From NCBI RefSeq assembly GCF_001294335.1, contig NZ_LGKG01000148.1:62001-126000 (forward strand): a stretch of DNA of 64,000 bases, given 5' to 3'. The number at the start of each line of letters is the position of its first letter. Position 1 is the stretch's first letter. Source of the stretch: Streptomyces chattanoogensis. Its GTDB lineage: Bacteria; Actinomycetota; Actinomycetes; Streptomycetales; Streptomycetaceae. The notes under the pieces are model-generated. The model had not been told where the DNA came from and made no database searches. It saw only the letters and a list, made by a program, of their open reading frames with translations. The position numbers and the translations under genes were made by a program. Of the stretch, positions 36,652-46,205 are shown one piece after another.

Positions 36652-36793
36652 CCCGGCCCGGTACGGCCCGGCCGGGCGCCGTACGCGCGAAATGCCGGTA
36701 AGCATGCTTCGCCGCGGAACACAAGACCATGATTTCGGCCAAGACCGCTGGTCCGGTTCGTATGCGGAACATGCGTCCGGTTACGCTCAAGGC

Positions 36794-38023
36794 ATGCATG
36801 CATGGCCTGCTTCTGAGGTCCCCGCCCTGCCTGGCCAGGGCCGCGACCTGCGGATCCACGACACCGCGACCGGCGGACGGGTGACCCTCGACCCCGGTCC
36901 CGTCGCCCGTATCTACGTCTGCGGCATCACGCCCTACGACGCCACCCACATGGGGCACGCGGCGACCTACAACGCGTTCGACCTGGTTCAGCGCGTGTGG
37001 CTCGACACGAAGCGCCAGGTTCACTACGTGCAGAACGTCACCGACGTGGACGATCCGCTGCTGGCGCGGGCCGTGGCCACGGGTGACGACTGGACGGCGC
37101 TCGCCGAGCGCGAGACCGCTTTGTTCCGTGAGGACATGACAGCGCTGCGGATGCTGCCGCCCCGCCACTACATAGGCGCCGTCGAGGCGATACCCGGCAT
37201 CGTGCCGCTGGTGGAGCGGCTGCGTGACGCCGGTGCCGCCTACGAGCTGGACGGCGACATCTACTTCTCGGTCGCCTCCGACGCGCACTTCGGCGAGGTC
37301 TCCGGACTGGACGCCGAGGCGATGCGGCTGCTGTCCGCGGAGCGCGGCGGCGACCCGGAGCGCGAGGGCAAGAAGAACCCCCTCGACCCGATGCTGTGGA
37401 TGGCCGCCCGCGACGGCGAGCCGAGCTGGGACGGCGCCTCGCTGGGCCGCGGCCGGCCCGGCTGGCACATCGAGTGCGTCGCCATCGCCCTGGAGCACCT
37501 CGGCATGGGCTTCGACGTCCAGGGCGGCGGCTCCGACCTCGCCTTCCCGCACCACGAGATGGGCGCCTCGCACGCCCAGGCCCTCACCGGCGAGCACCCG
37601 TTCGCCAAGGCGTACGTCCACGCGGGGATGGTGGCCCTGAACGGCGAGAAGATGTCCAAGTCCAAGGGCAATCTCGTCTTTGTGTCGAAGGTGCGGCGCG
37701 ACGGGACGGACCCGGCGGCCATCCGGCTGGCGCTGCTGGCGCACCACTACCGCGCCGACTGGGAGTGGACCGACGCGGTGCTCGACGAGGCCGTGGAGCG
37801 GCTGGGGCGCTGGCGTGCCGCCGTTTCCCGCCCTGACGGCCCGTCTGCCGACGCCCTCCTGGAGGAGATCCGTACGGCGCTCGCCGATGACCTGGACTCG
37901 CCGGCGGCGCTGGCCGCGGTGGACTCCTGGGCCGCGGCCCAGGAGTCCGACGGGGGCACCGACGAGGGCGCGCCGGGGCTGGTCTCCCGTGCGGTCGACG
38001 CGCTCCTCGGCGTGGCCCTGTAA
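36794..38023 (+). CDS. mshC: Cysteine--1-D-myo-inosityl 2-amino-2-deoxy-alpha-D-glucopyranoside ligase
   Basis: 409 residues. It joins cysteine to GlcN-Ins in mycothiol synthesis. It is a cysteinyl-tRNA synthetase relative: the HIGH-like motif is [15 protein letters not shown] is [10 protein letters not shown], and zinc/cysteine-site residues occur in [20 protein letters not shown] and [13 protein letters not shown]. It lacks the C-terminal tRNA-anticodon domain of CysS (409 versus about 460 residues) and sits beside the SCO1664/DUF3090 genes, both diagnostic of mshC. The ATG at 36794 is close to an AAGG; an extended frame to 36614 lacks a site. Confidence 0.95.
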   Translation: MHAWPASEVPALPGQGRDLRIHDTATGGRVTLDPGPVARIYVCGITPYDATHMGHAATYNAFDLVQRVWLDTKRQVHYVQNVTDVDDPLLARAVATGDDWTALAERETALFREDMTALRMLPPRHYIGAVEAIPGIVPLVERLRDAGAAYELDGDIYFSVASDAHFGEVSGLDAEAMRLLSAERGGDPEREGKKNPLDPMLWMAARDGEPSWDGASLGRGRPGWHIECVAIALEHLGMGFDVQGGGSDLAFPHHEMGASHAQALTGEHPFAKAYVHAGMVALNGEKMSKSKGNLVFVSKVRRDGTDPAAIRLALLAHHYRADWEWTDAVLDEAVERLGRWRAAVSRPDGPSADALLEEIRTALADDLDSPAALAAVDSWAAAQESDGGTDEGAPGLVSRAVDALLGVAL

Positions 38024-38040
38024 CTTTCCGTTCCTCCTTC

Positions 38041-38071
38041 GGGGCGCCTCTACCGCTGGTGGGGGCGCCCC
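38041..38071. terminator. Terminator between mshC and the convergent hydrolase gene
   Basis: GGGGCGCC and GGCGCCCC enclose a 15-nt loop, 18 bp past the mshC stop. Confidence 0.65.
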
Positions 38072-38116
38072 GCCTTGTTGCTGCGCCCGGCCGTGGCCTC
38101 CTCTGCGCGTGCCGGC

Positions 38117-38740
38117 TCAGGCGAGGAGGGTGTCGGCGGTGGGGACGACGAGGCCGAACACATCGGTGACGGTGGTCAGGGCCGCGGCCTGGAGGGCGGC
38201 GGCGGGCAGGACGGTGCCGTCCGGGGCGGTGAGGGAGCGGGTGGCGGTGGCCTCGGCGACGACGGTGGGCCGGTAGCCGCGGTGGAAGGCGCCCTCGGCG
38301 GTGAAGGAGATGCACATGTGCGTCATGAATCCGGCCAGCACGAGGTCCTTGCCGCCGTCCGGTCCGAAGCCCAGGCCGCCGAGGGTCTTCTCCAGCCCGG
38401 TGGCGTGGAAGGCGTTGGGGAACTGCTTGACCACGACCGGTTCGCCGTCGGCCGGTGCGACCTCGTCGCTGATCGAGCCGATGTGGGCGCGGATGTCGTA
38501 GGGGGTGTTCTCGCCGCCGTCGTGGATCACGTGGACGACGGGGGTGCCCGCGGCGCGGGCACGCTCCAGCAGGCGTGCGGCCGCGGTGAGGGCCTCCTCG
38601 GCGCCCTCCAGGGACATGACGCCGGTGCGGTAGGTGTTCTGGAAGTCGATCATGATCAGGGCGGACTCGCTCAGCCGGGGCGGCCGGTTGTCCAGTCCGC
38701 TCACGTCGCGCAGGGTCGTGGACGCGGGGTTCGTGCTCAT
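38117..38740 (-). CDS. Isochorismatase-like cysteine hydrolase
   Basis: 207 residues. The catalytic triad is visible: D in LIMIDFQNTY, K in VVVKQFPNAF and C in GFMTHMCISFTAEGAFHRGY. It belongs to the nicotinamidase/isochorismatase-like group that hydrolyses amides or C-O bonds; the substrate is unknown. GAGGAAAGG precedes the ATG at 38740. The gene directly upstream encodes a GlxA-type regulator, a frequent partner of such hydrolases, so the two probably form one regulated unit. Confidence 0.9.
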   Translation of the reverse strand: MSTNPASTTLRDVSGLDNRPPRLSESALIMIDFQNTYRTGVMSLEGAEEALTAAARLLERARAAGTPVVHVIHDGGENTPYDIRAHIGSISDEVAPADGEPVVVKQFPNAFHATGLEKTLGGLGFGPDGGKDLVLAGFMTHMCISFTAEGAFHRGYRPTVVAEATATRSLTAPDGTVLPAAALQAAALTTVTDVFGLVVPTADTLLA

Positions 38741-38821
38741 CAGAAGCCTTTCCTCAGGGAAATCGGACATGGCGAAGCCCTCCGCCTCGCTGCATGCCGG
38801 GGAAAACGGGGGTACGGAAGG

Positions 38822-39811
38822 TCAGACGGCCTGGGTGCGGAAGCGGCGGCGGTAGGCCGCCGGGGTGGTGGCGAGCTGCCGCCGGAACGCCCGGTGCAGG
38901 GTCTCCGCCGAGCCGAGTCCGGCAGCGGCCGCGACCTGGCCGAGCGGGCAGTCGGTGGTCTCCAGCAGGCGCCGGGCCACCTCGATGCGGGCCGCTTCGA
39001 CGTAGGCGGCGGGACCGGTGCCCGTCTCCTGTTTGAAGACCCGGGCGAAGTGCCGTTCGCTGAGGCACATCCGGGCGGCCAGGGCCCCGGCGGACAGGTC
39101 CTCGTCGAGATGGTCGGTGATCCACAGCCGAAGCTCGTCGATGTCCCGGCGGCCGGCGGGGCGGCTGAGCGGCACGGAGAACTGGCTCTGCCCGCCCTGC
39201 CGCTTGAGATACATCACCAGCTGCCGGGCCACCGTCAGCGCGGCCTGCTCGCCCAGGTCCTCCGCCACCAGGGCCAGGGCGAGATCCAGGCAGGCGCTGA
39301 TCCCGGCCCCGGTCCACAGCCGGCCACGGTCGGTCCGGACGAAGATCGGGTCCGGGTCGACGGTGACGGACGGATGGTCGGCCGCGAGCTGGGCGGCGGT
39401 CGACCAGTGGGTCGTCGCCGTCTTCCCGTCCAGCAGTCCGGCCGCGGCCAGCAGGTGCGCGCCGACACACACCGACGCGACCCGCCGGGCGTGTGCGGCG
39501 GTCTCCTTCACCCACGCCACGACGGCACCGTCGATACGGGCGAGGGGGCCGTCGTCGGTCATGTCGACCGCGCCCGGCACCAGCAGGGTGTCCACCTGCC
39601 CGCCGACGTCGTCGAACGCCACGTCGGCGAGCAGCCGCACACCCGCCGACGTACGGACCTCACCGGCGACCGGCCCGGCGAGGCGGACCTGGTAGCCGGC
39701 CCGGCCTGCGGTCTCCCGGTTGGCCAGCGCGAAGACCTCGGCCGGGCCGGTGACGTCGAGGAGGTCGACATCGGGGAAGACGGCGATGACGACTCGGTGC
39801 GGGGTGGGCAT
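38822..39811 (-). CDS. GlxA-family transcriptional regulator (DJ-1/PfpI + AraC)
   Basis: 329 residues. The N-terminal DJ-1/PfpI-like domain (about 1-190: VVIAVFPDVDLLDVTGPAEVFALAN and RVASVCVGAHLLAAAGLLDGK) keeps the Cys at the nucleophile-elbow position. The C-terminal AraC domain (about 215-329) has two helix-turn-helices (LSAGALAARMCLSERHFARVFKQETG and PLGQVAAAAGLGSAETLHRAFRRQ). It probably activates the adjacent hydrolase gene. The start is ATG 39811 with GAAGATCGG; 39847 is an alternative. Its first 250 bp are overlapped in another frame by the abnormally long PAC2 frame. Confidence 0.9.
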   Translation of the reverse strand: MPTPHRVVIAVFPDVDLLDVTGPAEVFALANRETAGRAGYQVRLAGPVAGEVRTSAGVRLLADVAFDDVGGQVDTLLVPGAVDMTDDGPLARIDGAVVAWVKETAAHARRVASVCVGAHLLAAAGLLDGKTATTHWSTAAQLAADHPSVTVDPDPIFVRTDRGRLWTGAGISACLDLALALVAEDLGEQAALTVARQLVMYLKRQGGQSQFSVPLSRPAGRRDIDELRLWITDHLDEDLSAGALAARMCLSERHFARVFKQETGTGPAAYVEAARIEVARRLLETTDCPLGQVAAAAGLGSAETLHRAFRRQLATTPAAYRRRFRTQAV

Positions 39812-41034
39812 GGGCCGATCTTCGCCGTTGCCGCCCTGTGGCGGCAATGACGATTCCCTGTCAGATCCGGACCCATCCGCTGCGCTTTGCCTGGGCCGAC
39901 GTGTCGGGCTTTCTCGCGGTTGCGCCTGCGGCGGGCTGGTGCCGCTGCGCGGGGCTGTTCGGCAGCGGTACCGGGCTTACACGGCTCCGCCGCTACAGCC
40001 CGGCACCTCCCCGTTGAGGGTGGAAGAAGACCGGTGGGGACGGACCGCAGGACGGAGTCCGGAGGGCCGGCACCGCGGCCGACAACCAACCCCCGCCCGC
40101 CGCAGGCGCACCAGAGAAACCCCCACGGCGGGACGCCGTCCGCCACGGCCCCGCCGTCCGTCGGCGACCCCGGCCCCGCCGACGGGTCGCGGCGCCGCAG
40201 ATAGCGCTCGAACTCGCGGGCGATGGCCTCGCCGGAGGCCTCCGGCAGCTCGGCGGTGTCCCGGGCCTCCTCCAGTGACTGGACGTACTCGGCGACCTCG
40301 CTGTCCTCGGCCGCCAGCTGGTCCACGCCCAGCTGCCAGGCGCGGGCGTCCTCGCTCAGTTCGCCGAGCGGGATGCTGATGCCGAGCAGGTCCTCAAGGC
40401 GGTTGAGCAGCGCCAGGCTGGCCTTCGGGTTGGGCGGCTGGGAGACGTAGTGCGGCACCGCCGCCCACAGGCTCACCGCCGGGACGCCCGCGTGGGTGCA
40501 GGCCTCCTGGAGGATGCCGACAATGCCCGTGGGGCCCTCGTAGCGCGATTCCTCCAGGTCGAGCCGGGCGGCCAGGTCCGCGTCGGAGGTGACACCGCTG
40601 ACCGGCACCGGCCGGGTGTGCGGGGTGTCGCCGAGCAGCGCGCCCAGCACGACGAGCATCTCGACGCCCAACTCATGGGCGAAGCCCAGGATTTCGTTGC
40701 AGAACGAGCGCCAGCGCATGCTGGGCTCGATGCCGCGGACCAGGACGAGGTCGCGCCGCCGCCCCTTGCCGCCGCCCTCGCCGACGCGGACCACGGAGAG
40801 CCGGGTCGTCGGCCAGGTGATCTTGCGTACGCCGCCGTCCAGGAAGACGGTCGGGCGGTTCACCTGGAAGTCGTAGTAGTCCTCCGCGTCCAGCGCGGCG
40901 AAGACCTCGCCCTTCCATTCCCGGTCCAGGTGTGCGACCGCGGCGGAGGCGGCGTCGCCGGCGTCGTTCCAGCCTTCGAACGCGGCCACCATGACCGGGT
41001 CGATCAGCTCGGGAACCCCCTCGAGCTCGATCAC
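39559..41034 (-). CDS. parJ: PAC2-family protein (parJ-like) with aberrant C-terminal run-on
   Basis: Residues 1-300 are a normal PAC2 (proteasome-assembly-chaperone-like) protein: VIELEGVPELIDPVMVAAFEGWNDAGDAAS, LLGDTPHTRPVPVSG and VSLWAAVPHYVSQPPNPKASLALL. GGAAGGAGGCGCTGG precedes GTG 41034. From memory, the S. coelicolor locus beside mshC (SCO1662) encodes ParJ, which modulates the partition protein ParA. After [18 protein letters not shown] the frame should end. Instead it has no stop for about 180 further codons, reading through the hairpin repeat (39967-40007) and into the GlxA gene. The tail has Arg/Pro/Ser-rich, non-native composition. Orthology is by context; the run-on end may be a mutation or assembly error. 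Confidence 0.7.
   Translation of the reverse strand: MIELEGVPELIDPVMVAAFEGWNDAGDAASAAVAHLDREWKGEVFAALDAEDYYDFQVNRPTVFLDGGVRKITWPTTRLSVVRVGEGGGKGRRRDLVLVRGIEPSMRWRSFCNEILGFAHELGVEMLVVLGALLGDTPHTRPVPVSGVTSDADLAARLDLEESRYEGPTGIVGILQEACTHAGVPAVSLWAAVPHYVSQPPNPKASLALLNRLEDLLGISIPLGELSEDARAWQLGVDQLAAEDSEVAEYVQSLEEARDTAELPEASGEAIAREFERYLRRRDPSAGPGSPTDGGAVADGVPPWGFLWCACGGRGLVVGRGAGPPDSVLRSVPTGLLPPSTGRCRAVAAEPCKPGTAAEQPRAAAPARRRRNREKARHVGPGKAQRMGPDLTGNRHCRHRAATAKIGPCPPRTESSSPSSPMSTSSTSPARPRSSRWPTGRPQAGPATRSASPGRSPVRSVRRRVCGCSPTWRSTTSAGRWTPCWCRARST
39967..40007 (-). repeat. 41-bp palindromic hairpin repeat, copy B
   Basis: On the minus strand, GGTGCCGGGCT pairs with AGCCCGGTACC around CGGC-GGA-GCCG. 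It is 34/41 identical to copy A (8865-8905), and two outer-stem pairs differ by compensatory changes (C-G to T-A). It lies downstream of the PAC2 domain, where copy A lies at a gene end. Confidence 0.7.
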
Positions 41035-41233
41035 CCAGCGCCTCCTTCCGACCGGTCCGGCCGCTCCGCGGCGGCCACCGGTTGCCGTTCCAGTGCGTGC
41101 GTTTCCCACACTACGGCGTCCCCCGTGCCCAGCCGCAGCCCCTGTGCACGAACGGGTGCTGATTCATCCGACCTGTTGCGGGTAGGCGTGCCGCCCGCTG
41201 CTCGTCCTTACGCGCGGGATTCGGTATGCGGTC

Positions 41234-41289
41234 TGGACGCGGTCTCCGGTACGGGTCTATACATCGGATGACCGGGAAAGGTCCGATGT
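41234..41289 (+). promoter_or_regulatory. Promoter and operator of the fucose-type operon
   Basis: TGGACG (41234-41239), an 18-bp spacer and TATACA (41258-41263) give a promoter about 105 bp before the first gene. ACATCGGA (41261-41268) and TCCGATGT (41282-41289) form an inverted repeat over the -10 and start region. The left arm extends to ACATCGGATGA, close to the box at the GntR-family gene (50936-50952). Confidence 0.6.
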
Positions 41290-41366
41290 TCTTTCGCAAC
41301 ACCCCTGACATCCGCCCGGTCGTCCGCAGCAGTTCCGTCGTCCGCGCTGTCCCAGGGGGCGTACGC

Positions 41367-42698
41367 ATGACCGCAGTCGGCACCGTCACGGAGCTGGAGG
41401 TCCACGACGTCCGCTTCCCCACCTCGCGGCGGCTCGACGGCTCGGACGCCATGAACCCCGACCCGGACTACTCCGCCGCCTATCTGGTGCTGCACACGGA
41501 CGGCGGCCCGCCGGGCCACGGCTTCTGCTTCACCATCGGCCGCGGCAACGAGGTCATGGCCGCCGCGATCCGAGCGCTGGCCCCGTACGTCGTCGGCCGC
41601 CCCGCGCCCGCCGGTGCCGCCGCCCTCGCCGCGCTGCACCGCGACCTCACCCACGACTCCCAGCTGCGCTGGCTCGGCCCGGAGAAGGGCGTGATGCAGA
41701 TGGCGGCCGGGGCGGTGATCAACGCCGCCTGGGATCTGGCGGCGGCCCGCGCGGGCCTGCCGGTGTGGGAGTTCCTCTCCGGGATGACCCCTGCGGAGCT
41801 GGTCTCGCTCGTCGACTTCCGTTATGTGACCGACGCGCTGACACCTGATGAGGCGCTGGCCATCCTCCGCACCGCCGAGCCCGGCCGGGCCGGGCGCGCC
41901 GCCCGTCTCAGGGCTGAGGGCTACCCCGCGTACACCACCTCGCCCGGCTGGCTCGGCTACGACGACGGGAAGCTGGTGCGGCTCGCCAAGGAGGCGGTGG
42001 CCGACGGCTTCGGGCAGATCAAGCTGAAGGTCGGCGCCGATCTCGAGGAGGACAAGCGGCGGCTGCGGCTGGCGCGGGAGGCCGTCGGCCCCGGGGTACG
42101 GATCGCCGTCGACGCCAACCAGCGCTGGGACGTGGCCGAGGCGGTCCGCTGGATGACCGCGCTGGCGCCGTTCGCCCCGTACTGGATCGAGGAGCCGACC
42201 AGCCCGGACGACGTCCTCGGGCACGCCGCGGTGCGCTCCGGGCAGCCCGTCAAGGTCGCGACCGGTGAGCATGCCGCCAACCGGGTGGTCTTCAAGCAGC
42301 TGTTGCAGGCGGGTGCCGTGGACTTCGTCCAGATCGACGCGGCCCGGGTGGCCGGGGTCAACGAGAACCTCGCGATCCTGCTGCTGGCCGCGAAGTACGG
42401 CGTGCCGGTCTGTCCGCATGCCGGCGGGGTGGGGCTGTGCGAGCTGGTGCAGCACCTCGCGATGTTCGACTACGTGGCGGTGTCCGGGAGTTGGGACGAC
42501 CGGGTCATCGAGTACGTCGACCATCTGCATGAGCATTTCACCGACCCCGTGGTCGTCGAACGGGGCCGGTACCGCGCGCCGAGCGCGCCCGGATTCTCGG
42601 CGCGGATGGAGCCGGAGTCCGTCGCCGCCCACCGCTTCCCGGACGGACCGGTGTGGCGTGGCCGCCCGGAACGCCCCGAGCAGGAGGTCTCCCGATGA
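41367..42698 (+). CDS. L-fuconate dehydratase (enolase superfamily)
   Basis: 443 residues. It dehydrates L-fuconate to 2-keto-3-deoxy-L-fuconate. Barrel motifs of this enolase-superfamily enzyme are all present: [12 protein letters not shown], the K-x-K bases in QIKLKVGAD, metal ligands in [19 protein letters not shown] and [10 protein letters not shown], and the acid histidine in [12 protein letters not shown]. These match FucD proteins more closely than mandelate racemases. ATG 41367 follows AGGGGGC. It heads an eight-gene operon whose next ATG overlaps its stop (ATGA). Confidence 0.92.
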   Translation: MTAVGTVTELEVHDVRFPTSRRLDGSDAMNPDPDYSAAYLVLHTDGGPPGHGFCFTIGRGNEVMAAAIRALAPYVVGRPAPAGAAALAALHRDLTHDSQLRWLGPEKGVMQMAAGAVINAAWDLAAARAGLPVWEFLSGMTPAELVSLVDFRYVTDALTPDEALAILRTAEPGRAGRAARLRAEGYPAYTTSPGWLGYDDGKLVRLAKEAVADGFGQIKLKVGADLEEDKRRLRLAREAVGPGVRIAVDANQRWDVAEAVRWMTALAPFAPYWIEEPTSPDDVLGHAAVRSGQPVKVATGEHAANRVVFKQLLQAGAVDFVQIDAARVAGVNENLAILLLAAKYGVPVCPHAGGVGLCELVQHLAMFDYVAVSGSWDDRVIEYVDHLHEHFTDPVVVERGRYRAPSAPGFSARMEPESVAAHRFPDGPVWRGRPERPEQEVSR

Positions 42699-43483
42699 AC
42701 GATGCACCGCGGCCCGCCGACTTCGCGGGCATGGCCGCCCTGGTCACCGGCGGCGGCTCCGGCATCGGCGCGGCCACCGCCGCTCTGCTGCAGGCGCGCG
42801 GCGCCCGGGTCGCCGTCCTGGACCGCGACCCCTCCGGCGCGCCCGCCGGGACGGTCCGGGTGACGGCCGATGTCACCGACGACACCGCCGTACGGGCCGC
42901 CGTCGACGACGCCGTACGGGAACTGGGCGGCGCCCTGCACACCCTCGTCGGCAATGCCGGGACCGGTGCCGTCGGGACCGTCGAGGACAACGAGGACACG
43001 GAGTGGTGCCGGGTCCTGGACGTGAATGTGCTGGGTCTGGTGCGTACCGCCCGTGCCGCGCTGCCGTATCTGCGCCGCAGTGCCGCCGGAGCTCCGGGCC
43101 GGGTCTCGGTCACCCATACCTGCTCCATAGCGGCCACCGCCGGTCTGCCGCACCGCGCGCTCTACAGCGCCTCCAAGGGCGCGGTCCTCTCGCTGACCCT
43201 GGCCATGGCCGCCGACCACCTCCGCGAGGGCATCCGGGTCAACTGCGTCAATCCCGGTACCGCCGACACCCCGTGGATCGGCCGTCTTCTGGACCGGGCG
43301 GACGACCCGGCCGCCGAACGCGCGGCCCTGAACGCCCGTCAGCCGATGGGCCGGCTGGTCACGGCGGACGAAGTCGCCGCCGCCATAGCCCACTTGGCGT
43401 CCCCGGCCGCCTCCGCGGTCACCGGCACCGCGCTCGCCGTCGACGGCGGCATGCAGGGCCTGCGCCTGCGCCCCGCCACCTGA
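42695..43483 (+). CDS. SDR dehydrogenase, probable 2-keto-3-deoxy-L-fuconate dehydrogenase
   Basis: 262 residues. The cofactor motif is [21 protein letters not shown] replaces the usual NNAG, the catalytic Ser lies in [11 protein letters not shown] and Y-x3-K in [11 protein letters not shown]. The D in VLDRDPSG after strand 2 favours NAD. Position directly after L-fuconate dehydratase with an ATGA overlap suggests it oxidises 2-keto-3-deoxy-L-fuconate, as the SDR of the Xanthomonas pathway does. GGAGG lies 7 nt before the ATG. Confidence 0.85.
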   Translation: MNDAPRPADFAGMAALVTGGGSGIGAATAALLQARGARVAVLDRDPSGAPAGTVRVTADVTDDTAVRAAVDDAVRELGGALHTLVGNAGTGAVGTVEDNEDTEWCRVLDVNVLGLVRTARAALPYLRRSAAGAPGRVSVTHTCSIAATAGLPHRALYSASKGAVLSLTLAMAADHLREGIRVNCVNPGTADTPWIGRLLDRADDPAAERAALNARQPMGRLVTADEVAAAIAHLASPAASAVTGTALAVDGGMQGLRLRPAT

Positions 43484-43548
43484 GCCGTACCCGAGCCCCC
43501 AGCCGTATCCCACGACCCCCACGCCCCCCCCACGACCGAGGGAGCACC

Positions 43549-44577
43549 ATGAGACTGCGTACGACCGGCGCGGCGGTCTGTGCCGTACTGTCCGCCGCCG
43601 CGCTCGCCGGCTGCAACCGCGGCAGCGATGCCGCGGGAGGCAGGATCGGCATCGACCTGCCCCGTACGGACACCGACTTCTGGAACTCCTACCAGCAGTA
43701 CCTCGAAAAGGACCTGGGCCACGGCGGCCCGGCGGCGCTGCCGCTGTCCAACTCGCAGAACGACACCGCCAAGGTCGTCGCCGATGTGCAGGCGCTCACC
43801 GACCAGGGTGCCAGGGCGATCGTGATGGCCCCGCAGGACACCGGCGCCATCGCCGCCGAGCTGCGGCGGCTGGGGGAGAAGAAGATCCCGGTGGTCAGTG
43901 TCGACACCCGCCCCGACGAGGGCCCCGTCTACATGGTCGTACGCGCCGACAACCGCGCCTACGGCGAGAAGTCCTGTGCCTACCTCGGCCGGAAGCTGGG
44001 CGGCCGGGGCCGGGTCGCCGAGCTCCAGGGGGACCTCAGCTCCGTCAACGGGCGGGACCGCTCACAGGCGTTCGCCGCCTGTATGAAGAAGAGGTTCCCG
44101 AAGATCACCGTGCATGAGCTGGCCACCGACTGGAAGGGCGAGGCCGCCTCCGCCAAGCTGCAGAGCCTGCTCGCCCAGCACCGGGACATCGACGGGATCT
44201 ACCTGCAGGCCGGGGGCGCATTTCTGCAGCCGACGCTGGCCCTCCTGGAGCAGCACAAGCGGCTGCGGCCCGCCGGGACCGAGGGCCACATCACCATCAT
44301 CTCCAACGACGGCATACCGGACGAGCTCGCCGCCATCCGCGCCGGGAAGATCGACGCCACCCTCTCGCAGCCCGCCGACCTCTACGCCAAGTACGCGCTC
44401 TACTACGCCAGGGCGGGCCTGGCGGGGAAGACGTTCGCGCCCGGCCCGACCGATCACGGCTCCACCATCGTGCGGATCAGGAACGGCCTGGAGGACCGGC
44501 TTCCCGCGCCCCTGGTCACCAGGGCCAATGTCGACGACAGAAAGCTGTGGGCCAACCAGCTGGAGAAGACACCATGA
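43549..44577 (+). CDS. Sugar ABC transporter substrate-binding lipoprotein
   Basis: 342 residues. A lipoprotein signal with lipobox LAGC (cysteine near 22) is followed by a periplasmic-binding-protein type I fold of the ribose/galactose class (Peripla_BP_4): IGIDLPRTDTDFWNSYQQYL, ALTDQGARAIVMAPQDTGAI and IISNDGIPDELAAIRAGKIDATLSQPADLYAKYA. It binds the imported sugar outside the membrane. GGGAGCACC precedes the ATG. Its stop overlaps the ATPase ATG. L-fucose or a related deoxy sugar is inferred from the operon. Confidence 0.92.
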   Translation: MRLRTTGAAVCAVLSAAALAGCNRGSDAAGGRIGIDLPRTDTDFWNSYQQYLEKDLGHGGPAALPLSNSQNDTAKVVADVQALTDQGARAIVMAPQDTGAIAAELRRLGEKKIPVVSVDTRPDEGPVYMVVRADNRAYGEKSCAYLGRKLGGRGRVAELQGDLSSVNGRDRSQAFAACMKKRFPKITVHELATDWKGEAASAKLQSLLAQHRDIDGIYLQAGGAFLQPTLALLEQHKRLRPAGTEGHITIISNDGIPDELAAIRAGKIDATLSQPADLYAKYALYYARAGLAGKTFAPGPTDHGSTIVRIRNGLEDRLPAPLVTRANVDDRKLWANQLEKTP

Positions 44578-46205
44578 CCACGGCGGCCGCCGGATCCCCG
44601 GCCGTACGCGCCGAGGGCATCGTCAAGCGCTACGGGCCCACCGTCGCGCTGGACGGCGTTCATCTGACCGTACGGCCGGGGGAGTCGCACGCCCTCGTCG
44701 GCCGCAACGGCGCGGGGAAGTCCACCCTGGTGTCCGTGCTGACGGGGATGGTGCGGCCGGATGCGGGGACGGTCTCCTTCGGCGGCGAGCCGGCGCCCGG
44801 CCGGGGCGACACCGCCGCCTGGCAGCACAAGGTCGCCTGCGTCCACCAGAAGCCGATGACCGTGCCGGAGCTGACCGTCGCGGAGAACCTCTTCCTGAAT
44901 CGCTTCACCGGCGGGCGCACCATCCGCTGGCGGGCGCTGCGCGAGCGGGCCCGCCGGCTGCTCGCCGCATACGGCGTCGACGCCGACCCGGCCGCCCGGA
45001 TCAGGGAACTGGGCGTGGAGCAGCGGCAGTTCGTCGAAATCGCCCGCGCGCTGTCCTTCGGCGCCCGGACCGTCATCCTGGACGAGCCCACGGCCCGGCT
45101 GGACGCGGCCGGTATCGGCCGGCTCTTCGCCAGGCTGCGCGCCCTGCGGGCCCAGGGCGTCGCCTTCCTGTTCATCTCGCACCACCTCCAGGAGGTCTAC
45201 GAGCTGTGCGACACCGTCACCGTTTTCCGGGACGCCCGCCATGTGCTGACCGCCCCGGTCGCCGGGCTGGCCGAGGACGAGCTGGTCGCGGCGATGACGG
45301 GGGAGGAGGCGGGCGCGGTGCGGCGGGTGCGGCGGCCGGCGCGGACGGCGGGGGAGCCGGTGCTGGTGACCGAAGGGCTGGCGTTGGACGGTCACTTCGC
45401 ACCGCTCGATCTGACCGTACGGGCCGGTGAGGTGGTCGGTCTGGCGGGCCCGGCGGCCGGCGGCGGCACCGCGATCGGCGAGACGCTGGCGGGGCTGCGG
45501 ACCCCGGACGGCGGGCGGATCTCGGTGCGGGGGCGGCCGGTGCGTACGGGCAGTGTGCCGCACGCCCTGGAGGCGGGCATCGGCTACGTACCGGAGGACC
45601 GGCACCGCGAGGGGATCGTCCCGGGCCGCAGCATCGCGGAGAACGTCACCCTGACCGTCGCCGGCCGGCTGGGTCCCATGGGGACCGTACTGCCCGCCAG
45701 AACGCGGGAGTTCGCCCGCCGGATGATCGCCTCGCTGGACATCAAGGCCACCGGCCCGGACCAGCCGGTGTCCGCCCTCTCCGGCGGCAACCAGCAGAAG
45801 GTCGTGATCGCCCGCGCACTGGCCCGCGAGCCGAGCGTGCTGGTCGCCGTGCGGCCCGCCAACGGTGTGGACGTCCGGTCGAAGGAGGCGCTGCTGGGCG
45901 TCGTACGGGAGGTCGCGGACGGCGGCAGCGGCGCGCTGATCGTCTCCGACGAGCCGGACGATCTGCGGATCTGCGACCGGGTGCTGGTGGTCTTCCACGG
46001 ACGGGTGACCGCCGCATTCGGCAGCGGCTGGGGCGATCACGAGCTGGTCGCCGCCATGGAGGGGATGGCGGCCGCTGCCGGGGGCGGAAGGGGAGCTGCC
46101 GTCACGGGAGGAACGGGAGGAACCGAAGGAAGGGAAGGAACCGAAGGAAGGGAAGGAACAGGAGGAAGGGAAGGAACGGAAGGAACGGAAGGGGACGCGC
46201 CATGA
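44574..46205 (+). CDS. Sugar ABC transporter ATP-binding protein (two ABC domains)
   Basis: 543 residues of RbsA/MglA type. Domain 1 has an intact Walker A (GRNGAGKST) and Walker B (TVILDEPTARLD). In place of LSGG, domain 1 reads LGVEQRQFVEIAR, as in this class. Domain 2 lacks a true P-loop (LAGPAAGGGTAIGETLAGL) but keeps LSGGNQQKVVIARAL; its usual EPTRGVDV is VRPANGVDV here. The last 40 residues are a Gly/Thr/Glu repeat coded by a purine-rich minisatellite, absent from normal family members. It overlaps both neighbours by 4 bp. Confidence 0.92.
   Translation: MTTAAAGSPAVRAEGIVKRYGPTVALDGVHLTVRPGESHALVGRNGAGKSTLVSVLTGMVRPDAGTVSFGGEPAPGRGDTAAWQHKVACVHQKPMTVPELTVAENLFLNRFTGGRTIRWRALRERARRLLAAYGVDADPAARIRELGVEQRQFVEIARALSFGARTVILDEPTARLDAAGIGRLFARLRALRAQGVAFLFISHHLQEVYELCDTVTVFRDARHVLTAPVAGLAEDELVAAMTGEEAGAVRRVRRPARTAGEPVLVTEGLALDGHFAPLDLTVRAGEVVGLAGPAAGGGTAIGETLAGLRTPDGGRISVRGRPVRTGSVPHALEAGIGYVPEDRHREGIVPGRSIAENVTLTVAGRLGPMGTVLPARTREFARRMIASLDIKATGPDQPVSALSGGNQQKVVIARALAREPSVLVAVRPANGVDVRSKEALLGVVREVADGGSGALIVSDEPDDLRICDRVLVVFHGRVTAAFGSGWGDHELVAAMEGMAAAAGGGRGAAVTGGTGGTEGREGTEGREGTGGREGTEGTEGDAP
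46106..46192 (+). repeat. Purine-rich minisatellite in the ABC ATPase C-terminus
   Basis: Imperfect repeats of GGAAGGAACCGAAGGAAG-type sequence (18-bp unit, with degenerate 9-bp subunits) encode G-T-E-G-R-E-G-T. One strand is almost pure purine over about 85 bp. The array ends in the ribosome site of the permease gene (GGAAGGGGA). Confidence 0.85.
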
